The notes: generated by a model from the sequence alone, not told the origin. A stretch of 64,000 nt of DNA from Actinoplanes sandaracinus (GCF_030009775.1 NZ_JASCTH010000015.1:175006-239005); one strand, 5' to 3'; shown: positions 8,619 to 17,662, counted from the stretch's first letter. Numbers and translations: made by a program.

Positions 8619-8777
8619 CAGAGGTCTCCTCAGGTACCGGCCGGTGGGGGGATCTCCGGCGCTGAGGAAAAGATGAATGGTGCTGAGTGCCACGAGGTTC
8701 GCCTCGAGGTGCGAGGCGGTTGCAGAGTGTGCCGAGCTACAGTGATCAGCAGTCGACCATCCGGAGTTTCCATTTTT

Positions 8778-10391
8778 ATGACGACCTTCACCGAGCTCGG
8801 CGTGCCCGCCGTCCTCAACACGGCACTCACGCGGCTCGGGATCACCACCCCGTTCCCCATCCAGGCGGCCACCCTGCCCGACACACTGGCCGGCCGCGAC
8901 GTTCTGGGACGGGGGCGCACCGGATCGGGCAAGACGTATGCGTTCGTGATCCCTCTGGTGGCCCGCCTGGCCACCTCCAAGACCCCGACACGGCCCGGCC
9001 GCCCGCGGGCGCTGATCCTCGCGCCCACCCGCGAGCTGGCCACCCAGATCGAGGCGACGCTGCGCCCGCTCGCTGACGCGGCCGGGCTGCGCACTCTCGT
9101 GGTGTTCGGCGGCGTCGGGCCGAACCCGCAGATCAAGGCCCTGAAAGCGGGCGTCGACGTGCTGGTGGCCTGTCCGGGCCGGCTCGACGACCACATCCGC
9201 AGCGGGCACGCCTCACTCGACGCGGTCGAGGTGACCGTGCTCGACGAGGCCGACCACATGGCCGACCTCGGCTTCCTTCCGGTGGTGCGGCGGCTGATGT
9301 CGCAGACCCCGGCCGGCGGCCAGCGGCTGCTCTTCTCGGCCACCCTGGACAACGGGGTGGACGTGCTGGTGCAGAAATTCATGCGCAAGCCGGTCACGCA
9401 CCACGTCGACTCGGCTGCCCAGGCACCGGTCGAGATGGACCACCACGTGCTGCACGTCCGCGACGACGACCGGCTCAACATCCTGGTCGAGCTGCTGTCG
9501 GCGCCCGGGCGCACGGTGGTGTTCACCCGCACCAAGCGGCGCGCCAAGGTGCTCACCCGGCAGCTGAACGCGGCCGGGGTCCCGGCCGTCGAGTTGCACG
9601 GCAACCTGGCGCAGAACGCCCGCAACCGCAACCTGTCGGCGTTCTCCGACGGCACCGCGGGCACCCTGGTCGCCACCGACATCGCGGCCCGGGGCATTCA
9701 CGTCGACGACGTGAGCCTGGTCATCCACGCCGACCCGCCGGTCGAGCACAAGGCCTACCTGCACCGGTCCGGCCGGACCGCGCGGGCCGGCAACCGCGGC
9801 ACGGTCATCACGCTGATGTCCGACGAGCAGCAGGCCGACGTGCGCGACCTGACGCGCAAGGCGGGCATCCGGCCGGTCACCACCCGTACCCGGCCGGGCG
9901 ACACCCTGCTCGCCGAGCTGGCACCGGGCGAGCGCGTCTTCGTCACCCCGGCGCCCGCGGCGCCGGAGAGCCGTCAGGCGGGTCCCGCCCGCCGGAACGA
10001 ATCCGCGGACTCACCGGCGGAGGACAACTCACGGGCTCGCTCACGCCGGCCCCGCCGCGGCGCCGGCACCGGCGCCTCGCCGGGTTCCTCCGCCACCGGT
10101 TCCCAGGGCGGCCAGGGGCGCGGCACACGCCAGAACAACGTCGGCGACCAGGGTGCGGGCAAGCCGCGAGGCGCCGGCCAGGAACGCGGCGGCGAACGGG
10201 CGGCCGGCACGGGTCAGGCCCGCGGGACAGGCCGGGCCCAGCGCGGCCCGGCACGGGCGGCCGGTTCCGGGCAGACCCGTGCATCCGGTTCGGACCACCG
10301 ATCGGGTACGCCCCAGCAGCGTCCCACCTCGGCCGGTGGCGGAGCGGCAGCGTTCTCGTCCCGGGGTGGCGGCCGGCGCACCGGTCGCTGA
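8778..10391 (+). CDS. DEAD-box ATP-dependent RNA helicase with Gly/Arg-rich tail
   Basis: A 537-residue DEAD-box helicase that unwinds short RNA duplexes. It has the Q motif (FTELGVPAVL to FPIQA, 4-30), motif I GRTGSGKT (46-53), Ia PTRELA, motif II DEAD (156-159), motif III SAT (187-189) and motif VI HRSGRTARAG. From about residue 390 the protein becomes low-complexity, full of Arg, Gly, Ala, Ser and Gln; this basic tail likely binds RNA or ribosomes nonspecifically. A GGAG site lies 11 bases before the ATG. The long upstream extension of the frame is antisense to sigma factor 2 and not coding. Confidence 0.95.
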   Translation: MTTFTELGVPAVLNTALTRLGITTPFPIQAATLPDTLAGRDVLGRGRTGSGKTYAFVIPLVARLATSKTPTRPGRPRALILAPTRELATQIEATLRPLADAAGLRTLVVFGGVGPNPQIKALKAGVDVLVACPGRLDDHIRSGHASLDAVEVTVLDEADHMADLGFLPVVRRLMSQTPAGGQRLLFSATLDNGVDVLVQKFMRKPVTHHVDSAAQAPVEMDHHVLHVRDDDRLNILVELLSAPGRTVVFTRTKRRAKVLTRQLNAAGVPAVELHGNLAQNARNRNLSAFSDGTAGTLVATDIAARGIHVDDVSLVIHADPPVEHKAYLHRSGRTARAGNRGTVITLMSDEQQADVRDLTRKAGIRPVTTRTRPGDTLLAELAPGERVFVTPAPAAPESRQAGPARRNESADSPAEDNSRARSRRPRRGAGTGASPGSSATGSQGGQGRGTRQNNVGDQGAGKPRGAGQERGGERAAGTGQARGTGRAQRGPARAAGSGQTRASGSDHRSGTPQQRPTSAGGGAAAFSSRGGGRRTGR

Positions 10392-10417
10392 CCGGACCAC
10401 CGTTTCAGCTCAGTCAA

Positions 10418-10449
10418 AGTTCGGCCGTCGCTCACGCGGCGGCCGAACT
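10418..10449. terminator. Hairpin downstream of the DEAD-box helicase
   Basis: A 13-bp stem (10418-10430 with 10437-10449, one G-T pair) with a CTCACG loop lies 26 bases after the helicase stop. A short CTTTCC stretch follows. The rest of 10450-10597 shows nothing I can name. Confidence 0.65.
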
Positions 10450-10597
10450 GCTTTCCGCCCCACCTTCGGCGTTCGGCCTGCCGGCGCCCCGTTCGGAGCG
10501 CCGGTCAGCCGGCCGGGACGGCGTAGAGGTCGAGTTCGATCCGGACGGTGCGGGCGCACGCGTACCCATGGGGTCATTCTGCGCCGCTCGCGGCGGG

Positions 10598-11248
10598 TCA
10601 GGCTTCGGGCACGCGGACCGCGATCTCCTCCCCCAGGGTGAATCCGGCGCAGAGTTCCAGTTCGTCGCCGCTCCAGAAGCGGCCCGGGTCGTACCAGTTG
10701 GCCTTGCGCCCGCGCGGCAGCAACCCCATGTCCTCGTAGGTGACCGCGACCACTTCGGCGCAGTACGCCTTCTCCAGGGTCGCGTCGCTGGGTCGCCGGT
10801 CCTGCCAGGGCAGCCGGATCTGCGGCACCCGGCCGCGCGCCCACCGGAGGGCCAGGTGCGAGGTCGACGGGAACGGGGTGCCGTCCAGGCGGGCGACGGT
10901 CTTCAGCGCCTTGTCCTCCATCACCCGGGTCACGCCGGGGTCGAGTTGCCGCAGCCAGCCGCGCTGGCCGTACCGCCGGGCCCACACCGTGACTGCGTCA
11001 CGCAGATCGTGCAGCTGGACGCCGCGCTGGAATCCCCCGGACCACATGTCCGGCAACGATCTGCCGAGCTCGGCGTGCCACATCAGCGGTGGCATGTCCT
11101 CGATCACCAGGGACATGCCGACGTGGTTCACCGGGCTGTTGGTCAGGGTCTGGATGGCCCGGTCCGGGCCCGAACGGCCGCGAAAGATCCAGATGTCGCC
11201 CGTACGGGTCAGGTCGATGGCCTCATCAAGGCTGAGTTCTGCTCCCAC
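10598..11248 (-). CDS. Permuted papain-like (YiiX/NlpC-P60 type) cysteine hydrolase
   Basis: A 216-residue soluble protein. The N-terminal GDIWIFRGRSGPDRAIQ then NHVGMSLVI places a candidate catalytic His42 early, and AYCAEVVA places a candidate Cys163 late. This His-before-Cys order, with a cysteine opening a helix, is that of the circularly permuted papain-like YiiX/YebB group, which cleave amide or ester bonds in peptides or lipids. The substrate is unknown. The GTG at 11248 was chosen because residues before it lack conservation and the next gene starts only 17 bases away on the other strand. It carries no signal peptide. Confidence 0.72.
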   Translation of the reverse strand: MGAELSLDEAIDLTRTGDIWIFRGRSGPDRAIQTLTNSPVNHVGMSLVIEDMPPLMWHAELGRSLPDMWSGGFQRGVQLHDLRDAVTVWARRYGQRGWLRQLDPGVTRVMEDKALKTVARLDGTPFPSTSHLALRWARGRVPQIRLPWQDRRPSDATLEKAYCAEVVAVTYEDMGLLPRGRKANWYDPGRFWSGDELELCAGFTLGEEIAVRVPEA

Positions 11249-11253
11249 ATGTC

Positions 11254-11259
11254 TATTCT
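11254..11259 (+). promoter_or_regulatory. -10 box TATTCT for the 11266 gene
   Basis: TATTCT lies six bases before the ATG at 11266 with no ribosome site between, again a leaderless layout. It sits in the 17-base gap between two divergent start codons, so any opposing promoter must overlap it. Confidence 0.45.
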
Positions 11260-11265
11260 CGGCTG

Positions 11266-11442
11266 ATGCGTTGGTGGAAGATAGCGGGACTGGCGGGGCT
11301 GGCGGGAGTCGCGGCGACGGGTGCGGTGATCGCACGCGCTGAGCGGAAGCGCCGGGCGTACACACCGGACGAGATCCGGGGCCGGTTGCACGAGCGGCTG
11401 GCCGAGGCGGCCACCAAACCTGAGCTGGAGGACCCCGCCTGA
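11266..11442 (+). CDS. Small 58-residue single-pass membrane protein
   Basis: Starts MRWWKIAGLAGLAGVAATG, one N-terminal membrane helix after a Trp-Trp cap, followed by a strongly charged cytoplasmic tail (RAERKRRAYTPDEIRGRLHERLAEA). This plan (short anchor plus amphipathic helix) recurs in small actinobacterial proteins of unknown role. It is divergent from the papain-like gene and convergent with the App1-type phosphatase. Third positions are G/C-rich throughout, which supports coding. Confidence 0.7.
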   Translation: MRWWKIAGLAGLAGVAATGAVIARAERKRRAYTPDEIRGRLHERLAEAATKPELEDPA

Positions 11443-11458
11443 TCACTGGCTTCCGCGA

Positions 11459-12526
11459 TCAGTGGCTCTTCTGGCTTTTCGGCACCAGGTGGGTGTCGCG
11501 CAGCAGCGACCAGAGCCCGGCGCCGTCGGGGGCCGAGAACCAGGTCTTGCCGCCGGACGGCACGACCTCGGCGGTCTCCGACGGGCCGGGGATCGCGCCG
11601 GCCAGCACGGCCTGGGTCGGAGACAGCCGGCGGATCGCCACGGCGGCCACGTTCTCCGGGTGCTCGCGGGCGAACTCGGAGTAGATCTCCTGGTCGTGCT
11701 GGCCGTCGTCGCCGATGAGCAGCCAGCGGACGTCCGGGAACTCCTCGGCGAGACGGCGCAGCGACTTGCGCTTGTGCTCCTGGCCGCTGCGGAACCAGCG
11801 GTCCGGGGTGGGACCCCAGTCGGTGAGCAGGATCGGTCCGGCCGGGTAGAGGTGGCGGCTGAGGAACCGGGTCAGGGTGGGCGCCACGTTCCACGCGCCG
11901 GTGGAGAGGTAGACCACGGGCGAGCCGGGGTTCGCGTTGGCCAGCCGCTCGTAGAGCACGGCCATGCCGGGGACGGCGGCGCGCGCGTGCTCGTCGAGGA
12001 CGAACGTGTTCCAGGCGGCGAGCAGGGGACGCGGCAGGGTGGTCACCATGACCGTGTCGTCGATGTCGGAGACGACGCCGAACTTGACCGCCGGATCGAT
12101 CACCCGGATCGGCGCCTCGATGGGGACGGTGCCCTCGGTGGAGAGCCGGGCGCAGCCCCAGCCGGGATCGAGGTCACCCTTGACCTTGACGTCGAGGTAG
12201 CCGCTGCGGTCGGTCCGTGCCTCGGTGACGGTGTCGCCGAGTTCGATGCGGACCAGGGCGCTGCTCACCGGGGTGGTGGTGAAGCTGCGCCAGCCGCGGA
12301 CCTTCTCCCGGCGCCTGCTGACGGTGCCGGGACGGGCCAGCAGCACGCGGGCCATCACCCGGGCCCAGCCGGGAGCGCCGTAACCGGTGTACGCGGTGAT
12401 GTACGGCTTCCAGCCGCGCACGCGCAGGCGGCGCTCGACCATCTCGTGGACGGCGTCCTCGATCAGGGCGGCCCGGTGCACCCGGACCACAGGCGAGGAT
12501 CCACCCGCCGGAGTTATCGTCACCAT
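11459..12526 (-). CDS. App1-type (DUF2183) phosphatidate phosphatase-like protein
   Basis: A 355-residue HAD-superfamily phosphatase of the App1/DUF2183 family, related to yeast actin-patch phosphatidate phosphatase. The catalytic motif DIDDT is at residues 154-158 (GVVSDIDDTVMVTT), preceded by a beta-rich domain with WRSFTTTPV and GYLDVKVKG. Downstream are VVYLSTGAWNVAPTL and LLIGDDGQHDQEIY, the family's later HAD motifs. No signal peptide or membrane helix is seen, so it probably acts on the inner membrane face. The start is uncertain: GAGGAGG lies immediately before, so ATG 12526 or the GTG just after it are both possible. Confidence 0.88.
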   Translation of the reverse strand: MVTITPAGGSSPVVRVHRAALIEDAVHEMVERRLRVRGWKPYITAYTGYGAPGWARVMARVLLARPGTVSRRREKVRGWRSFTTTPVSSALVRIELGDTVTEARTDRSGYLDVKVKGDLDPGWGCARLSTEGTVPIEAPIRVIDPAVKFGVVSDIDDTVMVTTLPRPLLAAWNTFVLDEHARAAVPGMAVLYERLANANPGSPVVYLSTGAWNVAPTLTRFLSRHLYPAGPILLTDWGPTPDRWFRSGQEHKRKSLRRLAEEFPDVRWLLIGDDGQHDQEIYSEFAREHPENVAAVAIRRLSPTQAVLAGAIPGPSETAEVVPSGGKTWFSAPDGAGLWSLLRDTHLVPKSQKSH

Positions 12527-12622
12527 CGCCTCCTCGCCGATCACCGCCGCCGCCCCGCCCGGCCACGTTACCCGGCGGCTGTCACAGTCCGCTGGGAACG
12601 GTGCGCGGCTCCGGGGTGGACG

Positions 12623-13321
12623 TCAGGCGGCGGCGGGCAGTTCCGTGGGTGTCCACTGCTCGGTCCGCCGCTGGTCGGCCTGTTCCGCCTCGGGGCCGCG
12701 CAGGCGGGCGGCGGCCGCGTCGGCACGCAGACCGCGCAGCGTCTCGGCGGCGGCCTCGGCGCCGCGCCAGGCGGCGCGTTCGGTCTCGACGGCCTGCCGG
12801 TACGCCTCGAAGCGGTGCTCGCGGACGGCGTTGTAGAGGGCCGCCTCCTGCTGCACCGGGTGCAGCCGGGGGTTCCAGCCGCGGTGTGCGAACACGTCGT
12901 TGAGCTGGGCGATCGACAGGTCCTGGGTCCGGCACAGTTCGGTGGCGGCCCGATGCAGGTAGCGCTGCCGGTCGATGTTGTCGCCCGGCTTGCGGCGGCG
13001 GCTCATCAGTGGGAACGCGGTGGTGGCGGCCATCCGGCGGGTCGTCTCGGACGCCTGCTCGTAGGCCGCCCAGGTCTCGTCGACCGCCTGCTGGGCGGCC
13101 AGCCACTCGGCGCGGCGGCGGGCGGCCGCCTCGGCCGCCTCGGCCGCCTCGGCCTCCAGTAGTGCGGCGAACCGGTTCTCCTCGGTGGCCGGTTCGGGCG
13201 CGTGGACGCCGCGGGGCACGGCCGCGGCGGCGACCGCGACGGCCAGGGCGAGCAGGATGGTGAGCCAGATCGCGGTGGCCTGCGGCACCGCGCTCAGAAA
13301 GGCTTGCAGGACGGATTCCAT
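12623..13321 (-). CDS. Membrane-anchored coiled-coil protein of unknown function
   Basis: A 232-residue protein with one membrane helix at residues 17-36 (TAIWLTILLALAVAVAAAAV) and a long cytoplasmic part. Residues ~48-100 are Ala/Glu-rich and predicted coiled coil (ALLEAEAAEAAEAAARRRAE), and a second helical block covers 165-215. Between them lies QRYLHRAATELCRTQDLS, the most sequence-specific part. I do not recognise a family. A GGGGG stretch precedes the ATG. The next gene upstream, on the same strand, is another small membrane protein, so a shared transcript is possible. Confidence 0.7.
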   Translation of the reverse strand: MESVLQAFLSAVPQATAIWLTILLALAVAVAAAAVPRGVHAPEPATEENRFAALLEAEAAEAAEAAARRRAEWLAAQQAVDETWAAYEQASETTRRMAATTAFPLMSRRRKPGDNIDRQRYLHRAATELCRTQDLSIAQLNDVFAHRGWNPRLHPVQQEAALYNAVREHRFEAYRQAVETERAAWRGAEAAAETLRGLRADAAAARLRGPEAEQADQRRTEQWTPTELPAAA

Positions 13322-13378
13322 GGAGCACCCCCAGTTAGGTCGGTCGACAGCCGGCGGCGACGGGTCCGGGTGGACCCG

Positions 13379-13711
13379 TCAGAGGGCCGGGGGCGCGCGG
13401 GAGCCGGTGGCCCCCGGCATCTCGCCACGGGGGATACGGGTGGTGAACGTCACCGTCGCGGCGTCGGCGACGGCGATCGGAGCGGGCTCGGACTCGACCC
13501 GGTCCGCTTCGTAGGTCTCCGGATCGGGGGCCGCGACCTCGGCCACCGTCGCCACGACGGCCGGCGCGGCGGGAGCCGCCGTGGCGACGGGAATCGCCGG
13601 TGCGGGCAGGCGCAGGGTGACCGCGAGGGCCAGCATCGCCAGTCCGGTGAGGAAACGCAGAATCCGCTGCCCGTCCCAGGGACGAGCGGCCGGCTGCGAG
13701 ACCGTGATCAC
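13379..13711 (-). CDS. Small Ala/Pro-rich membrane protein, unknown
   Basis: About 110 residues from the GTG at 13711 (AGTAGG nine bases upstream); a longer version from GTG 13747 is possible. One hydrophobic helix (RFLTGLAMLALAVTLRLPA) is followed by an Ala/Val/Pro-rich extracytoplasmic stretch and an acidic segment (DPETYEADRVESEP). The end reads TVTFTTRIPRGEMPGA. No family recognised. It is divergent from the sirtuin gene. Confidence 0.5.
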   Translation of the reverse strand: MITVSQPAARPWDGQRILRFLTGLAMLALAVTLRLPAPAIPVATAAPAAPAVVATVAEVAAPDPETYEADRVESEPAPIAVADAATVTFTTRIPRGEMPGATGSRAPPAL

Positions 13712-13811
13712 ATTTGTCAACCTACTCGCATGCCCCTGCACGCGCACCGGTGGAACGCGTCACCGCCACCCTTACGGGGTGCTCGCACGGTCACCCGAGG
13801 GAGGGACCATT

Positions 13812-14693
13812 GTGGGTATGGACCTTCAGGTGGTGGAGCAGCTGGCGCTGCTGGACGCGTGGGTCGCCGAGGGCGGCGTGGCCGTGCTCAGTGGCGCGGG
13901 CCTCTCGACCGACTCGGGGATCCCGGACTACCGGGGTCCTTCCGGGACGGCCCGGCGTGGCTCGCCGATGACCTACCAGACCTTCACCGGCGACCCGCTG
14001 GCCCGGCGCCGCTACTGGGCGCGCAGCCATCTGGGCTGGCGGACCATCGGCGGGGCCCGCGCCAACGACGGGCACCGGGCGGTGACCCGCCTCCAGGAGC
14101 GGGGCCTGCTGGCCGGGGTGATCACGCAGAACGTGGACGGGCTGCACCAGGCGGCCGGCGCGCGGGACGTGATCGAGCTGCACGGCAATCTGGCCCGGGT
14201 CGTCTGCCTCGGTTGCGGTGAGCTGTCCGGGCGCGCCGACCTGGAGGAGCGGCTGACCGCGGCGAACCCGGGCTTCGCGGCGGTGGCCGCGGGCGTGAAC
14301 CCGGACGGCGACGTGGAGCTCGACGACGCCGAGGTGGACGGATTCCGGGTGGTCGACTGCCGGTCCTGCGGCGGGGTCCTCAAGCCGGACGTGGTCTATT
14401 TCGGCGAGACCGTGCCGCCGGACCGGGTGTCGCGGGCGTTCTCGCTGGTCGCGGGCGCGCGGACGCTGCTCGTTCTGGGGTCGTCGCTGACCGTCATGTC
14501 GGGTCGCCGGTTCGTGCTGCGGGCGGTCCGGGACGGGATCCGGGTGGCGATCGTGAACCGAGGCGTGACCCGCGGCGAACCTTATGCGGATCTGGTGATC
14601 GACGCCCCGCTCGGGGTGGTTCTCCCGAATCTAGCGATGGTTACTGATAAAGGTGGATTCACCAACGCGGTTACCGTCTTGAAATCGAAATAG
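13812..14693 (+). CDS. Sir2-family NAD-dependent protein deacylase (sirtuin)
   Basis: Removes acyl groups from protein lysines using NAD. NAD-binding motif SGAGLSTDSGIPDYRG, then TQNVDGLHQ and the catalytic His in IELHGN. A zinc ribbon is formed by CLGC and, about 50 residues later, CRSC. KPDVVYFGE and VLGSSLTVMSG complete the Rossmann core. The length (291-293 residues) is usual. GTG at 13812 has GGAGG seven bases upstream; an in-frame ATG follows at 13818. The region around NPDGDVELDD is an acidic insertion in the zinc domain seen in actinobacterial members. It stands alone. Confidence 0.95.
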   Translation: MGMDLQVVEQLALLDAWVAEGGVAVLSGAGLSTDSGIPDYRGPSGTARRGSPMTYQTFTGDPLARRRYWARSHLGWRTIGGARANDGHRAVTRLQERGLLAGVITQNVDGLHQAAGARDVIELHGNLARVVCLGCGELSGRADLEERLTAANPGFAAVAAGVNPDGDVELDDAEVDGFRVVDCRSCGGVLKPDVVYFGETVPPDRVSRAFSLVAGARTLLVLGSSLTVMSGRRFVLRAVRDGIRVAIVNRGVTRGEPYADLVIDAPLGVVLPNLAMVTDKGGFTNAVTVLKSK

Positions 14694-14737
14694 GTCGCTC
14701 GGCACGTTGACGTGACCGCCCTCACTGCGGTTGACTG

Positions 14738-14770
14738 CCGAAACCGGTCCCGAAACCGGTTCCGAAACCC
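14738..14770. promoter_or_regulatory. Three 12-bp repeats, candidate LacI-family operator
   Basis: CCGAAACCGGT occurs at 14738-14748 and 14750-14760, then CCGAAACCC at 14762-14770, spaced exactly 12 bp. The unit contains the palindromic core AACCGGTT with a central CG, which is what LacI/GalR proteins favour. The block sits 36 bases upstream of the regulator gene. Confidence 0.55.
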
Positions 14771-14805
14771 AAAGGCAACACCACTGGCAACACCTAGGAG
14801 CGAGC

Positions 14806-15798
14806 GTGCCTATCACCATCGCCGACGTGGCGGCCCGGGCCCAGGTCAGCAAGACCACTGTGTCCCGGGTTCTCAACGGCAAGGGTGAGCTGGACGAGTC
14901 GACGGCCGCGCGGGTCCGGGCGGTCATCGAGGAACTCGGTTACGTCCCCAGCTCGCGGGCGGTCAACCTGGCCCGGGGGCGGACGCGGGTGGTGGCCATG
15001 CTCGTCCCCTCACTGACCTGGCCGTGGATGGGCGAGGTGGTGCAGGGCGCGGTCGACGTCCTCGAAGCGGAGGAGTACGGCCTGCTCCTGTTCACCTGCA
15101 ACCGCGGCGCCGACTCGATGCGCCAGTTCACCGCGCAGGTGGCGTCCAAGTCCTTCGACGGACTGCTGGTGATCGAGCCGGAGGGAACCCTCGACTACAT
15201 CGCCACCCTGCACGCCCGGGGCCTGCCGATGGTGCTGATCGACGACCGCGACCAGATGTCCGGGCAGATTCCCAGCGTCGGCACGACCAACCACAGCGGC
15301 GCGGGCTCGGCCGCCCGGCACCTTCTCCAGGTCGGGCGCCAGCGGCCCCTCATGATCACCGGCCCATCCCGGTTCGGCTGCACCCAGCAGCGCCGCGACG
15401 GGTTCACCGCGGCCTACGCCGACGCCGGCCACCCGGTCACCGAGGACCGGATCCTGCTCGGCGACTTCACCTTCGAGCGCGGCGCCGACGCGATCCAGCA
15501 GGCCATCGCGAACGGTGTCGAGTTCGACGCCGTCTTCTGCCACAACGACATCTCCGCGGCCGGCGCCATGCAGGCGCTCCTGGAGGCCGGCCGGCGCATC
15601 CCGGAGGACGTCTCGGTCGTCGGCTTCGACGACATCCCGATGGCGGCGCACACCCAGCCGCCGCTCACCACGGTCCACCAGCCCATGCGCGAGATGGGCG
15701 AGGCGGCGGCCCGCACGCTGCTCGCCCACTTCGAGGGCACGCCGCTGCCGAACCGGCCGACGATCATCCCGGCGACCTTCACCGTCCGCGAGTCCTAG
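14806..15798 (+). CDS. LacI/GalR-family transcriptional regulator
   Basis: A 330-residue repressor with the helix-turn-helix and hinge at the N-terminus (ITIADVAARAQVSKTTVSRV, then GYVPSSRAVNLARGRT) and a periplasmic-binding-protein-like sensor domain (VVAMLVPSLTWPWMGEVVQG; FCHNDISAAGAMQALLEAGR; VVGFDDIPMAAHTQPPLTT). The GTG start has AGGAG five bases upstream. It precedes and probably controls the ABC transporter and beta-glucosidase genes, with a cello- or gluco-oligosaccharide as likely inducer (inference from the glucosidase). The upstream 12-bp repeats suggest autoregulation. Confidence 0.93.
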   Translation: MPITIADVAARAQVSKTTVSRVLNGKGELDESTAARVRAVIEELGYVPSSRAVNLARGRTRVVAMLVPSLTWPWMGEVVQGAVDVLEAEEYGLLLFTCNRGADSMRQFTAQVASKSFDGLLVIEPEGTLDYIATLHARGLPMVLIDDRDQMSGQIPSVGTTNHSGAGSAARHLLQVGRQRPLMITGPSRFGCTQQRRDGFTAAYADAGHPVTEDRILLGDFTFERGADAIQQAIANGVEFDAVFCHNDISAAGAMQALLEAGRRIPEDVSVVGFDDIPMAAHTQPPLTTVHQPMREMGEAAARTLLAHFEGTPLPNRPTIIPATFTVRES

Positions 15799-15966
15799 AC
15801 CTCTCCGCCACTCCAGCAGGTTCGCACCGTTCACCGGCCGCCCACGGCCGGAACTCGATGGCACCCGTGACCGGCCCCACGCCGGCCGCGCGATGCCGCA
15901 CGCCTCCGGGCAGCCCTCACCCCTCTCACCCCTTCACCCGCCATGACTTTCCCGAGGAGTATCTCG

Positions 15967-17655
15967 ATGCAGAGAAGAAGGCTTTTCGCGGTCGCCCTGG
16001 CCGGCGTACTCGCCAGCGGCGGGCTCACAGCCTGCAGCAGCGACTCGCCGAACGCCAACCGGAACGCCGAGAACAGCAAGCAGGCCGGATTCCTGTCGAT
16101 CGGCATGCCGAACGGCACGGTCACCGAGAGCAACAACCCGTTCGTCCAGACCTCGGCCGCCGCCTCGCTCGGCTACCGGTGGATGCTCTACGAGCCCCTC
16201 GGCCAGTGGAACAACACCAAGCCGTCCGACCCGCTGACCCCGTGGCTGGCCAGCTCGATCACCTGGTCCGCCGACTACAAGACGGTGGACCTGGTCATCC
16301 GCGACGGCGCCACCTGGTCCGACGGCAAGCCGCTGACGGCCGAGGACGTGGTGTTCACCCACAACCTGATCAAGAGCAACGAGGCGCTCAACCTCTTCGC
16401 CATTCCGTACGACCAGATCACCGCCGAGGGCAACAAGGTCAAGATGACCTTCACGTCCTCCCAGTTCACCACGCACCACAAGGTCATCGGGCAGACCCCG
16501 ATCGTGCCGAAGCACGTCTGGGAGAAGATCGCGGACCCGGCCGCCGACCCGATCAAGGACCCAGTCGGCAGTGGCCCGTACACCCTGAAGTCGTTCAGCC
16601 AGCAGGCGGCGATCCTCGGCGCCCGTGAGAGCGGTTACTGGGGCACCGCGCCGAAGGTGAAGGAGCTGCGCTACACCTCCTACGCCGACAACAACGCGCA
16701 GGCCACCGCCCTGGCCAGCGGGCAGTCCGAGTGGAGCTTCGTCTTCATCCCGAACTACCAGCAGACCTTCGTCTCCAAGGACCCGGAGCACTACAAGGTG
16801 TGGGCGCCGGGCGTGCTGGGCATCCACGGCCTCTACCTCAACACCACGAAGAAGCCGTTCGACGACCCGGCCCTGCGCCGCGCGATGAACATGGTGATCA
16901 ACCGGAACGACATCTTCGTCCAGGCCGAGGCCGGCTACTTCCACCCGGAGATCAAGAGCGTCACGGGCCTGCCGGAGGGCGCGGGTGACGCTTACATCGC
17001 CGACGAGTACAAGGGCAAGACCTTCACGGTCGACGTCGAGGGCGCCAAGAAGCTGCTGACCGAGTCCGGCTACCAGCTGGAGGGCACCACCCTCAAGGAC
17101 AAGAGCGGCCAGCCGGTCACCATCAAGCTCTCCGACCCGGCGCCGTGGTCCGACTACCAGACCACGCTGGAGATCATCAAGAGCAACCTGGCTGAGATCG
17201 GCATCGCCGCGACGGTGGAGAAGCCGAACCAGACCGTCTGGGACGCCAACGTGCAGAAGGGCGACTTCGAGGGCTCGGTGCGGTGGACCAACGGTGGCTC
17301 GACGCCGTTCGACATCTACCAGACGGTGATGGACGGCGACCTCTACAAGCCGCTCGGCACCCCCGCGCAGCAGGGCAACTTCGGCCGCTTCCAGAGCCCG
17401 GAGGCGACCGCGGCGCTGAAGGCGTACTCGAACGCCACCGACGAGACGGCCCGCAAGACCGCCCTCGCCACGATCCAGAAGATCTTCGTGGAGCAGGCTC
17501 CGATGCTGCCGATCGGCTCGGACAACGTCGGCGCCGCGTACAGCACCAAGAACTGGATCGGCTGGCCCACGGACGCGGACTCGTACGCGCCCGCGCAGCC
17601 CACGCAGGCCGCCTCGCTGATGGTCGTCCTGAAGCTGCAGCCCGCCAACTCCTGA
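15967..17655 (+). CDS. Family 5 ABC transporter solute-binding lipoprotein
   Basis: A 562-residue extracytoplasmic binding protein of the peptide/nickel/oligosaccharide class (SBP family 5). The lipobox is LTAC after the hydrophobic run LFAVALAGVLASGG. The hallmark stretch VDLVIRDGATWSDGKPLTAE, later GVLGIHGLYLNTTKKPFDD and ALRRAMNMVINR, is typical. Although the family is best known for peptides, several members bind cello- or gluco-oligosaccharides, and the adjacent GH1 gene points that way. ATG 15967 has GAGGAG seven bases upstream. The 168-base gap before it holds nothing recognisable. Confidence 0.93.
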   Translation: MQRRRLFAVALAGVLASGGLTACSSDSPNANRNAENSKQAGFLSIGMPNGTVTESNNPFVQTSAAASLGYRWMLYEPLGQWNNTKPSDPLTPWLASSITWSADYKTVDLVIRDGATWSDGKPLTAEDVVFTHNLIKSNEALNLFAIPYDQITAEGNKVKMTFTSSQFTTHHKVIGQTPIVPKHVWEKIADPAADPIKDPVGSGPYTLKSFSQQAAILGARESGYWGTAPKVKELRYTSYADNNAQATALASGQSEWSFVFIPNYQQTFVSKDPEHYKVWAPGVLGIHGLYLNTTKKPFDDPALRRAMNMVINRNDIFVQAEAGYFHPEIKSVTGLPEGAGDAYIADEYKGKTFTVDVEGAKKLLTESGYQLEGTTLKDKSGQPVTIKLSDPAPWSDYQTTLEIIKSNLAEIGIAATVEKPNQTVWDANVQKGDFEGSVRWTNGGSTPFDIYQTVMDGDLYKPLGTPAQQGNFGRFQSPEATAALKAYSNATDETARKTALATIQKIFVEQAPMLPIGSDNVGAAYSTKNWIGWPTDADSYAPAQPTQAASLMVVLKLQPANS

Positions 17656-17662
17656 TCGCCTC

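Noticed and set aside
7410..8777. In-frame extension upstream of the DEAD-box helicase
   Set aside because: It lies antisense to sigma factor 2 and within the lipoprotein gene in another frame; the Q motif starts right after the ATG at 8778.
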